From CAIZQW01 sp942493055 (lineage in GTDB: Bacteria > Verrucomicrobiota > Kiritimatiellia > RFP12 > UBA1067), in assembly GCA_942493055.1 (NCBI GenBank), contig OW818680.1, positions 4,526,001 through 4,590,000 of the forward strand: a stretch of DNA of 64,000 nucleotides, in the 5' to 3' direction. The stretch's first letter is position 1; each line of letters starts with the position of its first letter. Both the position numbers and the translations under genes were made by a program. The notes below the pieces were generated by a model, which was not told where the DNA came from, did not search any database, and saw only the letters and a program-made list of their open reading frames with translations. Below are positions 41,429 to 49,338 of this stretch, in pieces.

Positions 41429-44400
41429 ATGGAAAATCTATCGTGGAATAAGACTGCAGATCATCCCAAGGAGGGTGGACGTGTGGAACTTGAGCCTGGT
41501 ACGCGGTTGGGACGTTATGAGATTTTGCGACTGCTCGGACGCGGTGGCATGGGCCAGGTTTACCTGGCTCGGCATGAGTTGCAAAAGACGCTGCACGCAT
41601 TAAAGATCCTGCCGTCGGAGTTCTCGGGCCGCGCGGGCTTCGTGGAGCGCTTCCGTACGGAACTGCAGACCATGGCGAGGTTGCAGCATTCAAACATCGT
41701 CCATGTCCAGTACTCAGACGTCGAGGCCGGGCTCTACTATCTGGTGATGGACTTCATCGCGGCCGACGGCACGGAGGAGCCGTACGACCTGGAGGAGGCG
41801 CTGGCAGTCGAGAAGCGGCTGGAGCCTGAGACGGTGAGGCGGCTGATGCTCCGGCTCTGCGATGGGCTCTCCTTCGCCCACGGCCAGGGCGTGGTCCACC
41901 GCGACCTGAAGCCCGCGAACGTCCTGCTGACCTCCAAAGACCTTTCTGCTGCTGACGTGAAGATCTGCGACTTCGGCCTGGCGCGGGTGGTCGGCGAGGA
42001 GCAGGTGCGCACGATGGTGGCGCAGAGCATGCAGCGTTCGATGTCCATGGGCGACCAGGACACCTTCACCGAGAAGAAGCGCTCCGAGCGCAGCAGCACC
42101 GGCTCCGTGATGGGCACCTACGGCTACATGAGCCCCGAGCAGGAGGAGGGCAAGCCCGCGGACGAACGCAGCGACCTCTACTCGCTGGGCGTGATGATGT
42201 ACCGCATGATCACCGGCCAGCGGCTGCGGGGCCGCGCCAAGGCGCCGTCGGCAGTCGTGCAAGGGCTGGACAAGGCATGGGACGCGATCATCGACAAGTG
42301 CCTGGAGAACGACCCTGCGGCACGCTGGCAGACTGCGGTTGCTCTGAAGGCGGCATTGGACGCTGGCGGGAGGGTCACGCAGGGCAGTTCTAAAGTTCTA
42401 AAGTTCGGGAGTTCTAAAGTTAAGGGGAACAAGGCGTGGCTTTGGCTGGCTGGCGCTGCGGTCATCGCCGTTGTCTCAATTTTGTCCGTCAGGGCAATTC
42501 ATTCCAGCAACGCGAAACGCGCCGAGGCGGCCCGTGCGGCTGCGGCATCCGCCGCGCTCGACGCGGCGCAGCGCGAGAAGGTTGCCGGGCTCGAGGCTGC
42601 GGTGGAAGCGGCGCTGGCGGCGGGCGATTTAAAGACGGCCGATTCCAAGATCGCGGAGCTGGGGCAGGCCGGGGGCGCAACCGCGCTGCGCAAGCGTTAC
42701 GAGTCCAAGGCCGGCGAGAGCGATACGAACAAGCGGAGCGCGGTGGCTTCAATGGCGCGCGAGGAGGCGATGAAACTGGACGCGGGACAGGGCTTCGGGG
42801 AGAAGCTCAAGGCGCTGGAGACGGCCTGGCGCGAAGCCGAGGCGGCGCGGCAGAGCCAGGGCTGGACTCAGGCAGTGACCGGCTATGACGCGGTCATTGC
42901 GTCGTCCAAGACGCTGAAAGATGCGGAGGTCTCACGCGAAGGCGCGAAGACGCGAAGAGGTGAAGCTGAGAAGGCCAAGTCTGACGCTGAGCAGTCCCAG
43001 TCCGCGACCGACGCAGCGGATCTTTATGCGGCTGGAGGGCGAGGCTGTGTCCGAGCCGCAGGAGCCTTTGAGAAAGGCGACTTCGATGTGGCATCGAAGG
43101 ACTGGCAGGAAGCGGCGCAATCTTATGCCTCGGCGCAGAAGCGGGCACTGGCGGCCCAGGATTGCCGCAAGGTGAAAGAGTCGTTCGAAGAGGCGCTGGC
43201 GCGTGACCGCGCGCTGCTGGAGAAGTACGGAGGGTCAAAATGGGCCGAGGTGAAGCTTCAGCAGAAGGCCGGCGAAGCGTCTTCGTCTGACCCTGCGGAG
43301 GGTAGTCGCGCCTACGGATTGGCGTTGGCGGCACTGCCGGGGGCGGTGGCCGAGGCCGGGAAGGCTCAGCAGGCGGATGCCGAGTATGTGGCTGCGCAGA
43401 AAAAAGCGGCGGACGATAAAAAGGCGAAAGAGCAGGCCGAAGCCGAGCGTCTAGCGGAGGAGCAAAAAGCGATTGCCGCGAAGGCGCAACGACAAAAAGA
43501 CTTTGATGGAGAGATGGTTTCCGGCAAGTCGGCGTGGGATAAGGCTGACTACTCAACCGCCTACAAAGCCTATAAGAAGGCATTAGTATTGTGCCCGGGT
43601 GATTCAGCCGCGCAAACGAATTATTGCCAGGTGGATGCGATGCTGTCGCGCCTGAACCCTTATCGTACCGCAAAGAAAGGATGCTGGGTCAAGCGGGCCT
43701 ATACTACAAAAATGAAAATGTCTTTTCCTCTTGGATCAAATTCAACGACAACACAGGAGGAAATACAATTCTTGGATGTCGGGGAAGATGTAGTTGTGAC
43801 GCGCAACACCCTTAAGTCCTCATCGTCAATGACGATTGCTGGAGGATATGCCAGCGAGACTGTTACGGAACATACTCAGAATATCAACGAAGCATTCGGT
43901 GAAGCGAAAAGTACTCCGATCAGACAAATCACAAATGGCAAAGATAGCACCGCATCAATTAAATCGACGATGGAAAAGCTTAAGACATTTGATGAAAAGA
44001 GGGAGTTTTTGGGTTGCGAGACGATCAGGATTGGAGCACAAGAATATACAACGAAGTGCCTTCTTAAATCGGAAAAGAGAGACTTTGGATCAGGGATGCA
44101 GACGGCTATGGAGACAAAATATTGGATTTCCGAGGATACAATAGCCCCAACATTAAAACATACGATCCGCGTTAAAGTATATAACAATTCTAACACATCT
44201 TTATTGTCTGAGTCGTTTTCAACGGTATCCCTTGTTTCATTATCGCAGGAAGATGTGACAGTCAATGGGCGGGTTTTGAAGTGCAGAAAAGAGGTTAGGG
44301 TGACAGAAAACCAGAAAGATGGAACAACGGGGACATTTACTTCCTGGGAGTGTTTAGACTACCCCTGGATCGGCATGGTCAAAAAGGAGTCTGTGATTAA

Positions 44401-44461
44401 AGGGAAGAACTTTACCTCAACTGCATCGGATATTTTAGAGTCGTTTGGGCTTGGGTCGTGA
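41429..44461 (+). CDS. Membrane Ser/Thr protein kinase with coiled-coil and unique C-terminal domain
   Basis: About 1010 residues from ATG 41429 (AGGAG 5 bases upstream). Kinase domain about 25-300: glycine loop LGRGGMGQVYLA, ATP Lys in LHALKIL, catalytic HRDLKPANVLL, DFGLARV, a long activation segment with SMQRSMSMGDQDTF and SERSSTGSVMGTYGY, then MSPEQEEG. Residues 320-332 are encoded by a short tandem repeat (42386-42421). A TM helix (WLWLAGAAVIAVVSILSV) follows at about 338-358, then a long Ala/Lys/Glu coiled coil (to about 700). The last 240 residues are a beta-rich domain (KKGCWVKRAYTTKMKMSF, then VVVTRNTLKSSSS) that I do not recognise and that is more A+T-rich than the rest, as if acquired separately. 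The kinase half is nearly identical to that of the next gene. Confidence 0.88.
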   Translation: MENLSWNKTADHPKEGGRVELEPGTRLGRYEILRLLGRGGMGQVYLARHELQKTLHALKILPSEFSGRAGFVERFRTELQTMARLQHSNIVHVQYSDVEAGLYYLVMDFIAADGTEEPYDLEEALAVEKRLEPETVRRLMLRLCDGLSFAHGQGVVHRDLKPANVLLTSKDLSAADVKICDFGLARVVGEEQVRTMVAQSMQRSMSMGDQDTFTEKKRSERSSTGSVMGTYGYMSPEQEEGKPADERSDLYSLGVMMYRMITGQRLRGRAKAPSAVVQGLDKAWDAIIDKCLENDPAARWQTAVALKAALDAGGRVTQGSSKVLKFGSSKVKGNKAWLWLAGAAVIAVVSILSVRAIHSSNAKRAEAARAAAASAALDAAQREKVAGLEAAVEAALAAGDLKTADSKIAELGQAGGATALRKRYESKAGESDTNKRSAVASMAREEAMKLDAGQGFGEKLKALETAWREAEAARQSQGWTQAVTGYDAVIASSKTLKDAEVSREGAKTRRGEAEKAKSDAEQSQSATDAADLYAAGGRGCVRAAGAFEKGDFDVASKDWQEAAQSYASAQKRALAAQDCRKVKESFEEALARDRALLEKYGGSKWAEVKLQQKAGEASSSDPAEGSRAYGLALAALPGAVAEAGKAQQADAEYVAAQKKAADDKKAKEQAEAERLAEEQKAIAAKAQRQKDFDGEMVSGKSAWDKADYSTAYKAYKKALVLCPGDSAAQTNYCQVDAMLSRLNPYRTAKKGCWVKRAYTTKMKMSFPLGSNSTTTQEEIQFLDVGEDVVVTRNTLKSSSSMTIAGGYASETVTEHTQNINEAFGEAKSTPIRQITNGKDSTASIKSTMEKLKTFDEKREFLGCETIRIGAQEYTTKCLLKSEKRDFGSGMQTAMETKYWISEDTIAPTLKHTIRVKVYNNSNTSLLSESFSTVSLVSLSQEDVTVNGRVLKCRKEVRVTENQKDGTTGTFTSWECLDYPWIGMVKKESVIKGKNFTSTASDILESFGLGS
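42386..42421 (+). repeat. Short tandem repeat inside kinase gene (AGTTCTAAAGTTC family)
   Basis: Three AGTTCTAAAGTT units, coding for SSKVLKFGSSKVK between the kinase domain and the TM helix. The same repeat lies in an intergenic gap at 24917-24947. Confidence 0.8.
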
Positions 44462-44519
44462 TGTTCCTGACTGGCCAAACGCAAGCAGATGTCAAAATAG
44501 CGAGAGGATCGAGTAATCG

Positions 44520-47500
44520 ATGAGTGACGGGCAACAGACGATGAATAATGATGTGACGCGGGCCGTGCCGGGCGGCGCGGGCCGGGCGGAGCTTGAGCCT
44601 GGCACACGGCTGGGACGTTATGAGGTTCTGCGCCTCTTAGGTCGCGGGGGCATGGGCCAGGTCTATCTGGCGCGACATGAGCTGCAGAAGACGCTGCATG
44701 CGCTGAAGATCCTGCCGTCCGAGTTCTCGGGCCGCGCCGGCTTCGTGGAACGCTTCCGCACGGAGCTGCAGACAATGGCCCGCTTGCAGCATCCGAACAT
44801 CGTCCATGTCCAGTACTCCGACGTCGAGGCCGGGCTCTATTACCTCGTGATGGATTTCGTGGCGGCGGACGGCACCGAGGAGCCATACGACCTGGAGGAG
44901 GCACTGGCAATCGAGAAGCGGCTGGAGCCGGAGATCGTGAGGCGGCTGATGCTCCGGCTCTGCGACGGACTCTCCTTCGCCCACGGCAAGGGCGTGGTCC
45001 ACCGCGACCTCAAGCCCGCGAATATCCTGCTGACGTCAAAGGATCTGTCGGCTGCGGACGTGAAGATCTGCGACTTCGGGCTGGCGCGGGTGGTCGGCGA
45101 GGAGCAGGTGCGCACGATGGTGGCGCAGAGCATGCAGCGGTCCATGTCCATAGGCGACCAGGACACCTTCACCGAGAAGAAGCGTTCCGAACGTAGCAGC
45201 ACGGGCTCTGTGATGGGCACGTACGGCTACATGAGCCCCGAGCAGGAGGAGGGCAAACCCGCGGACGAACGCAGCGACCTCTACGCGCTGGGCGTGATGA
45301 TGTACCGGATGATCACAGGACAGCGGCTGCGGGGGATGGCCAAACCCGCCTCGCAGGTGGTGCCCGGGCTTGATCCGGCATGGGACGCGATCATCGGCAA
45401 GTGCCTGGAGAACGACCCTGCGGCACGCTGGCAGACAGCGGCGGAGTTGAAAGCCTCCCTAGCGGGAGGGAGAGTGGCAGTCGGTAGTAGCAGTCGGCAG
45501 TGGAACCAGGCCGCGCTGTGGCTGGTGGGTGCGGCGGTTGCGGTCGCGTTGGGGTATGGGGCGTACAGGATGTATGCGACCTATAGGGTAGAGATGGAGA
45601 GGGATAGGGCCGCCAGTGAGCAGACTGCGAAACTCGATGCGGCGCAGCGGGAGAAGGTTGCCGGGCTTGAAGCGGCGGCAGAAGCAGCGCTGGCCGCAGG
45701 GGATCTGGAGAAAGCGGGCACCAAGATCACGGAGCTGGGGCAACTCGGAGGGACACGCGTCGGCGTGTCCGAGCTGCGCAAGCGGTACGAGGCCAAGGCC
45801 GGCGAGCGCGAAGTGAACAAGCGGTACGCGGCTGCGTCGCTGGCACGGGAAGAGGCGCAGAAGCTGAACCCAGGCCAGGGCTTCGGGGAGAAGATCAAGG
45901 CTTTGGAGACCACGTGGTGCGAAGCTGAGGCTGCGCGTCAGAGCCAGGGCTGGGGCCAGGCGCAGACCGGCTACGACGCGGTGCTTGCATCGTGCAAGGC
46001 GCTGGGTGAGTTGGATGTCTCGCGCAGAGGCGCAGAGGCGCGGAGGGGTGAAGCGGATAAGGCCAAGTCTGACGCTGAGCAGGCCCAGTCCGCGACCGAC
46101 GCAGCAGATCTTTATGCGGCTGGAGGGCGAGGCTGTGCGCGAGCCGCCGAAACCTTTGAGAAAGGTGAGTTCGACGCGGCAGGCAAGGACTGGCAGGAGG
46201 CCGTTTCCGCATACACCTCTGCGCGGAAAAATGCAGTAGCAGCGCAGGATTGCCGCAAGGTGAAAGCCTCGTTCGAATCGGCGCTGGCGCGTGACCGCGC
46301 GCTGCTGGAGAAGCACGGCGGGGCAAAATGGGCTGAGGTTCAGAAACAGCAGAAGGCTGCCGAGGTATCGTCGGCTGACCCTGCCGAGGCTAGCCGAGCC
46401 TACGGATTAGCATTGGCAGCCTTGCCGGGAGCAGTGACCGAGGCGAAGGCCGCTGAGCAGGATCGGCTGGCGAAGGAGAAGGGTGATGCCGAGGCGAAGG
46501 CTGCGGAGCAGGATCGGCTGGCGAAGGAGAAGGGTGAAGCCGAGGCGGAGCAGCGGCGGCAGGCCTCAGAGCGTAAGACACGTGAAGAGAAAGAATCCCG
46601 TGATCTGGCCGAGGCGGCCTATACAGCGTGGGCAGCGAAGGCGCAACCGCTGGCAGAGCGTCTCGGGCGAGACATAACTTCGGTTAAAGGGGCTGCCGCG
46701 AAGGCGCTGCTAGCCGAGACGGATGCTATACTCATAGGGACGGACAAGCTGGATATTACTTACCTAACGTCCGCTAGCGTGTCTGGGTTGAAGGCACTCC
46801 AGACCAAGTTGCAAAGTCTGAAGGTCGGGATCAAGATCGGGTTCGAACCTGGAGACACGGAAACGGTTGATTTAGGTTCCGGCGTAAAAATCGAGCTGGC
46901 CTGGTGCCCAGCAGGTAGCTTTATGATGGGGAGCCCCTCCACTGAAGCGAACAGGGAGAGCGATGAGTCCCAGCACCGCGTGACGCTGACGAAAAGCTTC
47001 TGGCTTGGGCGCACGGAGGTAACGCAGGCGCAGTGGGAGGCGATCATGGGGAGCAACCCGAGCAAGTTTAAAGGATCAGATTTACCCGTTGAGACAGTGA
47101 GCTGGGACGACTGTCTGGCGTTTATCAGAAAGTTGAATGGAAAACTTGAAACTGGAAATTTGAATTTCCGCCTGCCCACAGAGGCGGAGTGGGAGTACGC
47201 TTGCCGGGCTGGGAGCACGGGTCCATATGCGGGAACGCTGGAGGAGATGGGCTGGTATTTTTCCAACAGCGGAAACACGATCCACGCAGTCGGACGCAAG
47301 TGCGCGAACGCCTGGGGACTGTACGATATGCACGGAAACGTCTGGGAGTGGTGCCAAGACTGGTATGCTGAGTATCCTGCGGGTTCCGTGACAGATCCTG
47401 AGGGGCCTGCTTCAGGTGCTGGCCGTGTCCGCCGCAGCGGCGGGTGGAACATGAGCAAGGGGAACTGTCGATCCGCGGATCGGAACAGGCCTGGCCCGGG

Positions 47501-48542
47501 CATCCAAATCATCTACGTCGGCTTCCGCCTTGCGAGGAACGCATCGATAGACGAGCCTTCTACTGCTGATGCCAAGACCGAACAGCAGATGCAACACGAA
47601 AACCGGGAAGATGGCAAGGAACCTGTTGATGGGCAAGCATGGGTCTCGCCCTCTTCGGGCATGGAATTCGTCTGGATACCTGCCCTGAAGATCTGGGTGG
47701 GCAAGTACGAGGTGACAAACGGCGAGTATCGGAAGAAGGAGGCTGCGCACGACAGCAAGGATTACAAGGGGAACAGCTTGAACGGCGACCGCCAGCCGGT
47801 GGTGCAGGTGAATTTCGACGATGCGAAGGCGTATGCCGCGTGGCTTACGGAAAAAGACAGAGAAAAGCTAGGAGGAAAGCGTTATCGGGTGATCTCGGAG
47901 ATGGAGTGGCAGACTGTGGCGCAGTGCGGTGACAACAGGGAGTACCCATGGGGAAACGCGCTGCAGCCGAAGTACGGAAACTATTATAAAACAGACGCTT
48001 ATGATGACGGGTTTGTGGTTACGTGTCCCGTGGAACAGAGCGGCAAGAACGACTGGGGCCTTTACGGGATCGGAGGCAACGTGTGGGAGAGCTGCGCGAT
48101 GGACGTCTCCGGCTCGTCGTTCGGGGCTTGGCGCGGCGCGTCGTGGGGCTACGACTATCCCGACGTTTTGCGGTGCGCGGCTCGCGACGGCGGCGGCGGA
48201 TCGGGCCGCAGCTACTTCTACGGCTTCCGCCTTGTCTTGTCAGGTAACCAGCGAAGTGATGTTGATGAAATATCCTCATGTGTTAGCCTGATCAGGAATG
48301 CACTCTACAAAGCTTGGAAGCAACCGAAACAAAGTGAAGCGGGTTCACGTCCGGCCAAACTTTATATTCGCCTTGATGCTTCAGGCAGATTCGTCAATTA
48401 TCGTATTACTCAATCGTCAGGCAGCACTATCTTTGACACGAGCGTACTGAAGGCCGCAGCCAATTGCCCGCCAGTTCGTGATGTAACAGCAGGTTTTCTT
48501 AAAAAGCATGACGAACTTACAATCGAGTTCAGACTCGAATAG
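44520..48542 (+). CDS. Membrane Ser/Thr kinase with two FGE-sulfatase domains and a TonB/TolA C-terminal domain
   Basis: 1340 residues from ATG 44520. Kinase about 25-300 (GRGGMGQVYLA, HALKIL, HRDLKPANILL, DFGLARV, YMSPEQ), nearly the same as in the preceding gene. Residues ~320-328 are repeat-encoded (45477-45503). TM helix about 333-355, then coiled coil to about 760. First FGE/SUMF1-fold domain about 782-1005 (CPAGSFMMGSPSTEA, RLPTEAEWEYACRAGS, MHGNVWEW, VGFRLAR); second about 1037-1240 (SGMEFVWIPALKIWVGKYEVTN, GGNVWES, GFRLVLS). Neither has the CHxSYC cysteine pair of catalytic FGE, so both are probably binding modules. The last 85 residues (LIRNALYKAWKQP, RITQSSGSTIFDTSVLKAA) match the TonB/TolA C-terminal fold. 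The extracytoplasmic part thus has ligand-binding and envelope-contact domains, the cytoplasmic part a kinase. Probably co-transcribed with the genes upstream. Confidence 0.85.
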   Translation: MSDGQQTMNNDVTRAVPGGAGRAELEPGTRLGRYEVLRLLGRGGMGQVYLARHELQKTLHALKILPSEFSGRAGFVERFRTELQTMARLQHPNIVHVQYSDVEAGLYYLVMDFVAADGTEEPYDLEEALAIEKRLEPEIVRRLMLRLCDGLSFAHGKGVVHRDLKPANILLTSKDLSAADVKICDFGLARVVGEEQVRTMVAQSMQRSMSIGDQDTFTEKKRSERSSTGSVMGTYGYMSPEQEEGKPADERSDLYALGVMMYRMITGQRLRGMAKPASQVVPGLDPAWDAIIGKCLENDPAARWQTAAELKASLAGGRVAVGSSSRQWNQAALWLVGAAVAVALGYGAYRMYATYRVEMERDRAASEQTAKLDAAQREKVAGLEAAAEAALAAGDLEKAGTKITELGQLGGTRVGVSELRKRYEAKAGEREVNKRYAAASLAREEAQKLNPGQGFGEKIKALETTWCEAEAARQSQGWGQAQTGYDAVLASCKALGELDVSRRGAEARRGEADKAKSDAEQAQSATDAADLYAAGGRGCARAAETFEKGEFDAAGKDWQEAVSAYTSARKNAVAAQDCRKVKASFESALARDRALLEKHGGAKWAEVQKQQKAAEVSSADPAEASRAYGLALAALPGAVTEAKAAEQDRLAKEKGDAEAKAAEQDRLAKEKGEAEAEQRRQASERKTREEKESRDLAEAAYTAWAAKAQPLAERLGRDITSVKGAAAKALLAETDAILIGTDKLDITYLTSASVSGLKALQTKLQSLKVGIKIGFEPGDTETVDLGSGVKIELAWCPAGSFMMGSPSTEANRESDESQHRVTLTKSFWLGRTEVTQAQWEAIMGSNPSKFKGSDLPVETVSWDDCLAFIRKLNGKLETGNLNFRLPTEAEWEYACRAGSTGPYAGTLEEMGWYFSNSGNTIHAVGRKCANAWGLYDMHGNVWEWCQDWYAEYPAGSVTDPEGPASGAGRVRRSGGWNMSKGNCRSADRNRPGPGIQIIYVGFRLARNASIDEPSTADAKTEQQMQHENREDGKEPVDGQAWVSPSSGMEFVWIPALKIWVGKYEVTNGEYRKKEAAHDSKDYKGNSLNGDRQPVVQVNFDDAKAYAAWLTEKDREKLGGKRYRVISEMEWQTVAQCGDNREYPWGNALQPKYGNYYKTDAYDDGFVVTCPVEQSGKNDWGLYGIGGNVWESCAMDVSGSSFGAWRGASWGYDYPDVLRCAARDGGGGSGRSYFYGFRLVLSGNQRSDVDEISSCVSLIRNALYKAWKQPKQSEAGSRPAKLYIRLDASGRFVNYRITQSSGSTIFDTSVLKAAANCPPVRDVTAGFLKKHDELTIEFRLE
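45477..45503 (+). repeat. Short tandem repeat inside kinase gene (GGCAGTCGGTAGTAGCAGT family)
   Basis: Codes for about residues 320-328 (AVGSSSRQW), at the same position as the different repeat in the paralog (42386). The same family lies in the gaps at 27450 and 36112. Confidence 0.75.
47133..47170 (+). repeat. Short tandem repeat inside FGE domain (GAAACTTGAAACTGG family)
   Basis: Encodes LNGKLETGNLNFRLP just before the conserved RLPTEAEWEYA motif, where FGE domains usually have a shorter loop. The family is present between genes at 24951-24970. Confidence 0.6.
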
Positions 48543-48790
48543 GTAGAGCGCGTCCCTCCCTTGAGCGCGGTAAATCCATCTTCCAGCGTGATTGCTGGGA
48601 TACGCAGTTGCGGGTGGCGAGAGTTGCCATGAAAAACGGGAATATGTTCGCAACAATCCCGTGCGACGGGGGTTGGTTGCGTGACCGGACGCGCAACCCT
48701 CCTATGCTTTGCTCCGGAGGCCAAGCGCGCATCCTTCCGAATCAGTGCCGGAAAATGCGCAGACAGGAATGTCTGCGCCACCTTGCGCGT
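48543..48790. repeat. Intergenic palindromic modules upstream of the ESCRT-like operon
   Basis: After the kinase stop there are several hairpin modules: one around 48668-48700 (GGTTGCGTGACCGGACGCGCAACC type) and one at 48758-48787, which contains CAGACAGGAATGTCTG and matches 10179-10208 in inverse orientation at 28 of 30 positions. No credible gene is seen in 48543-48903; the right part is A+T-rich and holds the promoter candidate. Confidence 0.55.
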
Positions 48791-48843
48791 CCATCCGAAA
48801 TATCGAATAATGAATGATAAAATAAAATATTTAAAAATAGCAG

Positions 48844-48873
48844 TTGACAACAAACATAAACAAACGTTAAGAT
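48844..48873 (+). promoter_or_regulatory. Candidate sigma70-type promoter for the SPFH/FHA/Snf7/Vps4-like operon
   Basis: TTGACA at 48844-48849 matches the -35 consensus exactly; TAAGAT at 48868-48873, 18 bases on, matches 4 of 6 -10 positions. The stretch is A+T-rich, unlike the surrounding DNA, and is followed by a short leader with GAGGAG (48890-48895) before ATG 48904. Confidence 0.5.
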
Positions 48874-48903
48874 GGTGGCGTTTTAAAGAAGAGGAGTATA
48901 CTT

Positions 48904-49245
48904 ATGGCAACTGATAAAGAGTTTTTGAGTTTGGAGGAGGTCGCAGATGAGATGGGGGTGACTTATCAGCTCATTTATCGTCTCGTGCGCTCGGGTGAGT
49001 TGCCCGCCGCTCGGATCGGCAAGCTCTATCGCGTGTCGCGCTCGGATCTGGGTGAGTATCTGCAGCAGAGTAAAAAGGGTTCGTTCGAGGGCGGAACGTG
49101 CATGGCCTGCGGGACCTTCTATCGGAGTAAGGGGACGCTTCAACAGGCGTGCACGGTCTGCGGCGCTCCGGTCTGTTTTGATTGCTGGGTGCGTCAAGGT
49201 GTGCGGGAGTGCGCAGCGCACAAGAACGAAGCTGAAAAGAAATAA
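48904..49245 (+). CDS. Small HTH (MerR/excisionase-type) DNA-binding protein with zinc-binding tail
   Basis: 113 residues from ATG 48904 with GAGGAG upstream. Residues 6-55 form an HTH_17-type winged helix (FLSLEEVADEMGVTYQLIYR, LVRSGELPAARIGKLYRVS, then DLGEYL). Residues 66-105 carry Cys/His pairs (CMACGTFY, CTVCGAPVCFDCW, ECAAH) that look like a B-box- or ring-like double zinc site. The same pairing of an HTH with a treble-clef-like tail is unusual. As first gene after the promoter candidate and 93 bases before the SPFH gene, it is a likely regulator of the operon, perhaps autoregulatory. Mobile-element excisionase is an alternative, but no integrase is near. Confidence 0.72.
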   Translation: MATDKEFLSLEEVADEMGVTYQLIYRLVRSGELPAARIGKLYRVSRSDLGEYLQQSKKGSFEGGTCMACGTFYRSKGTLQQACTVCGAPVCFDCWVRQGVRECAAHKNEAEKK

Positions 49246-49338
49246 TTCACCCCTTTTTTCATGAATTAACGTTGACTCTGTTGGTGGCAATTCGTAAACT
49301 CTCAACAAAGATGGGTTTTAAAGAAAGCGAGGAACAAG

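Noticed and set aside
42894..43673. Pro/Arg-rich antisense frame opposite the kinase coiled coil
   Set aside because: Shadow of Ala/Glu/Lys-rich coiled-coil codons; no start signal.
46864..48240. FGE domains as the activating enzymes for the sulfatases in this window
   Set aside because: The CHxSYC catalytic cysteine pair of FGE is missing in all four domains, and they are tethered to kinases; ligand binding is more likely.
48608..48817. Short frames upstream of the HTH gene
   Set aside because: They consist of dispersed hairpin repeats; the coding look (Arg/Cys-rich) follows from repeat sequence.
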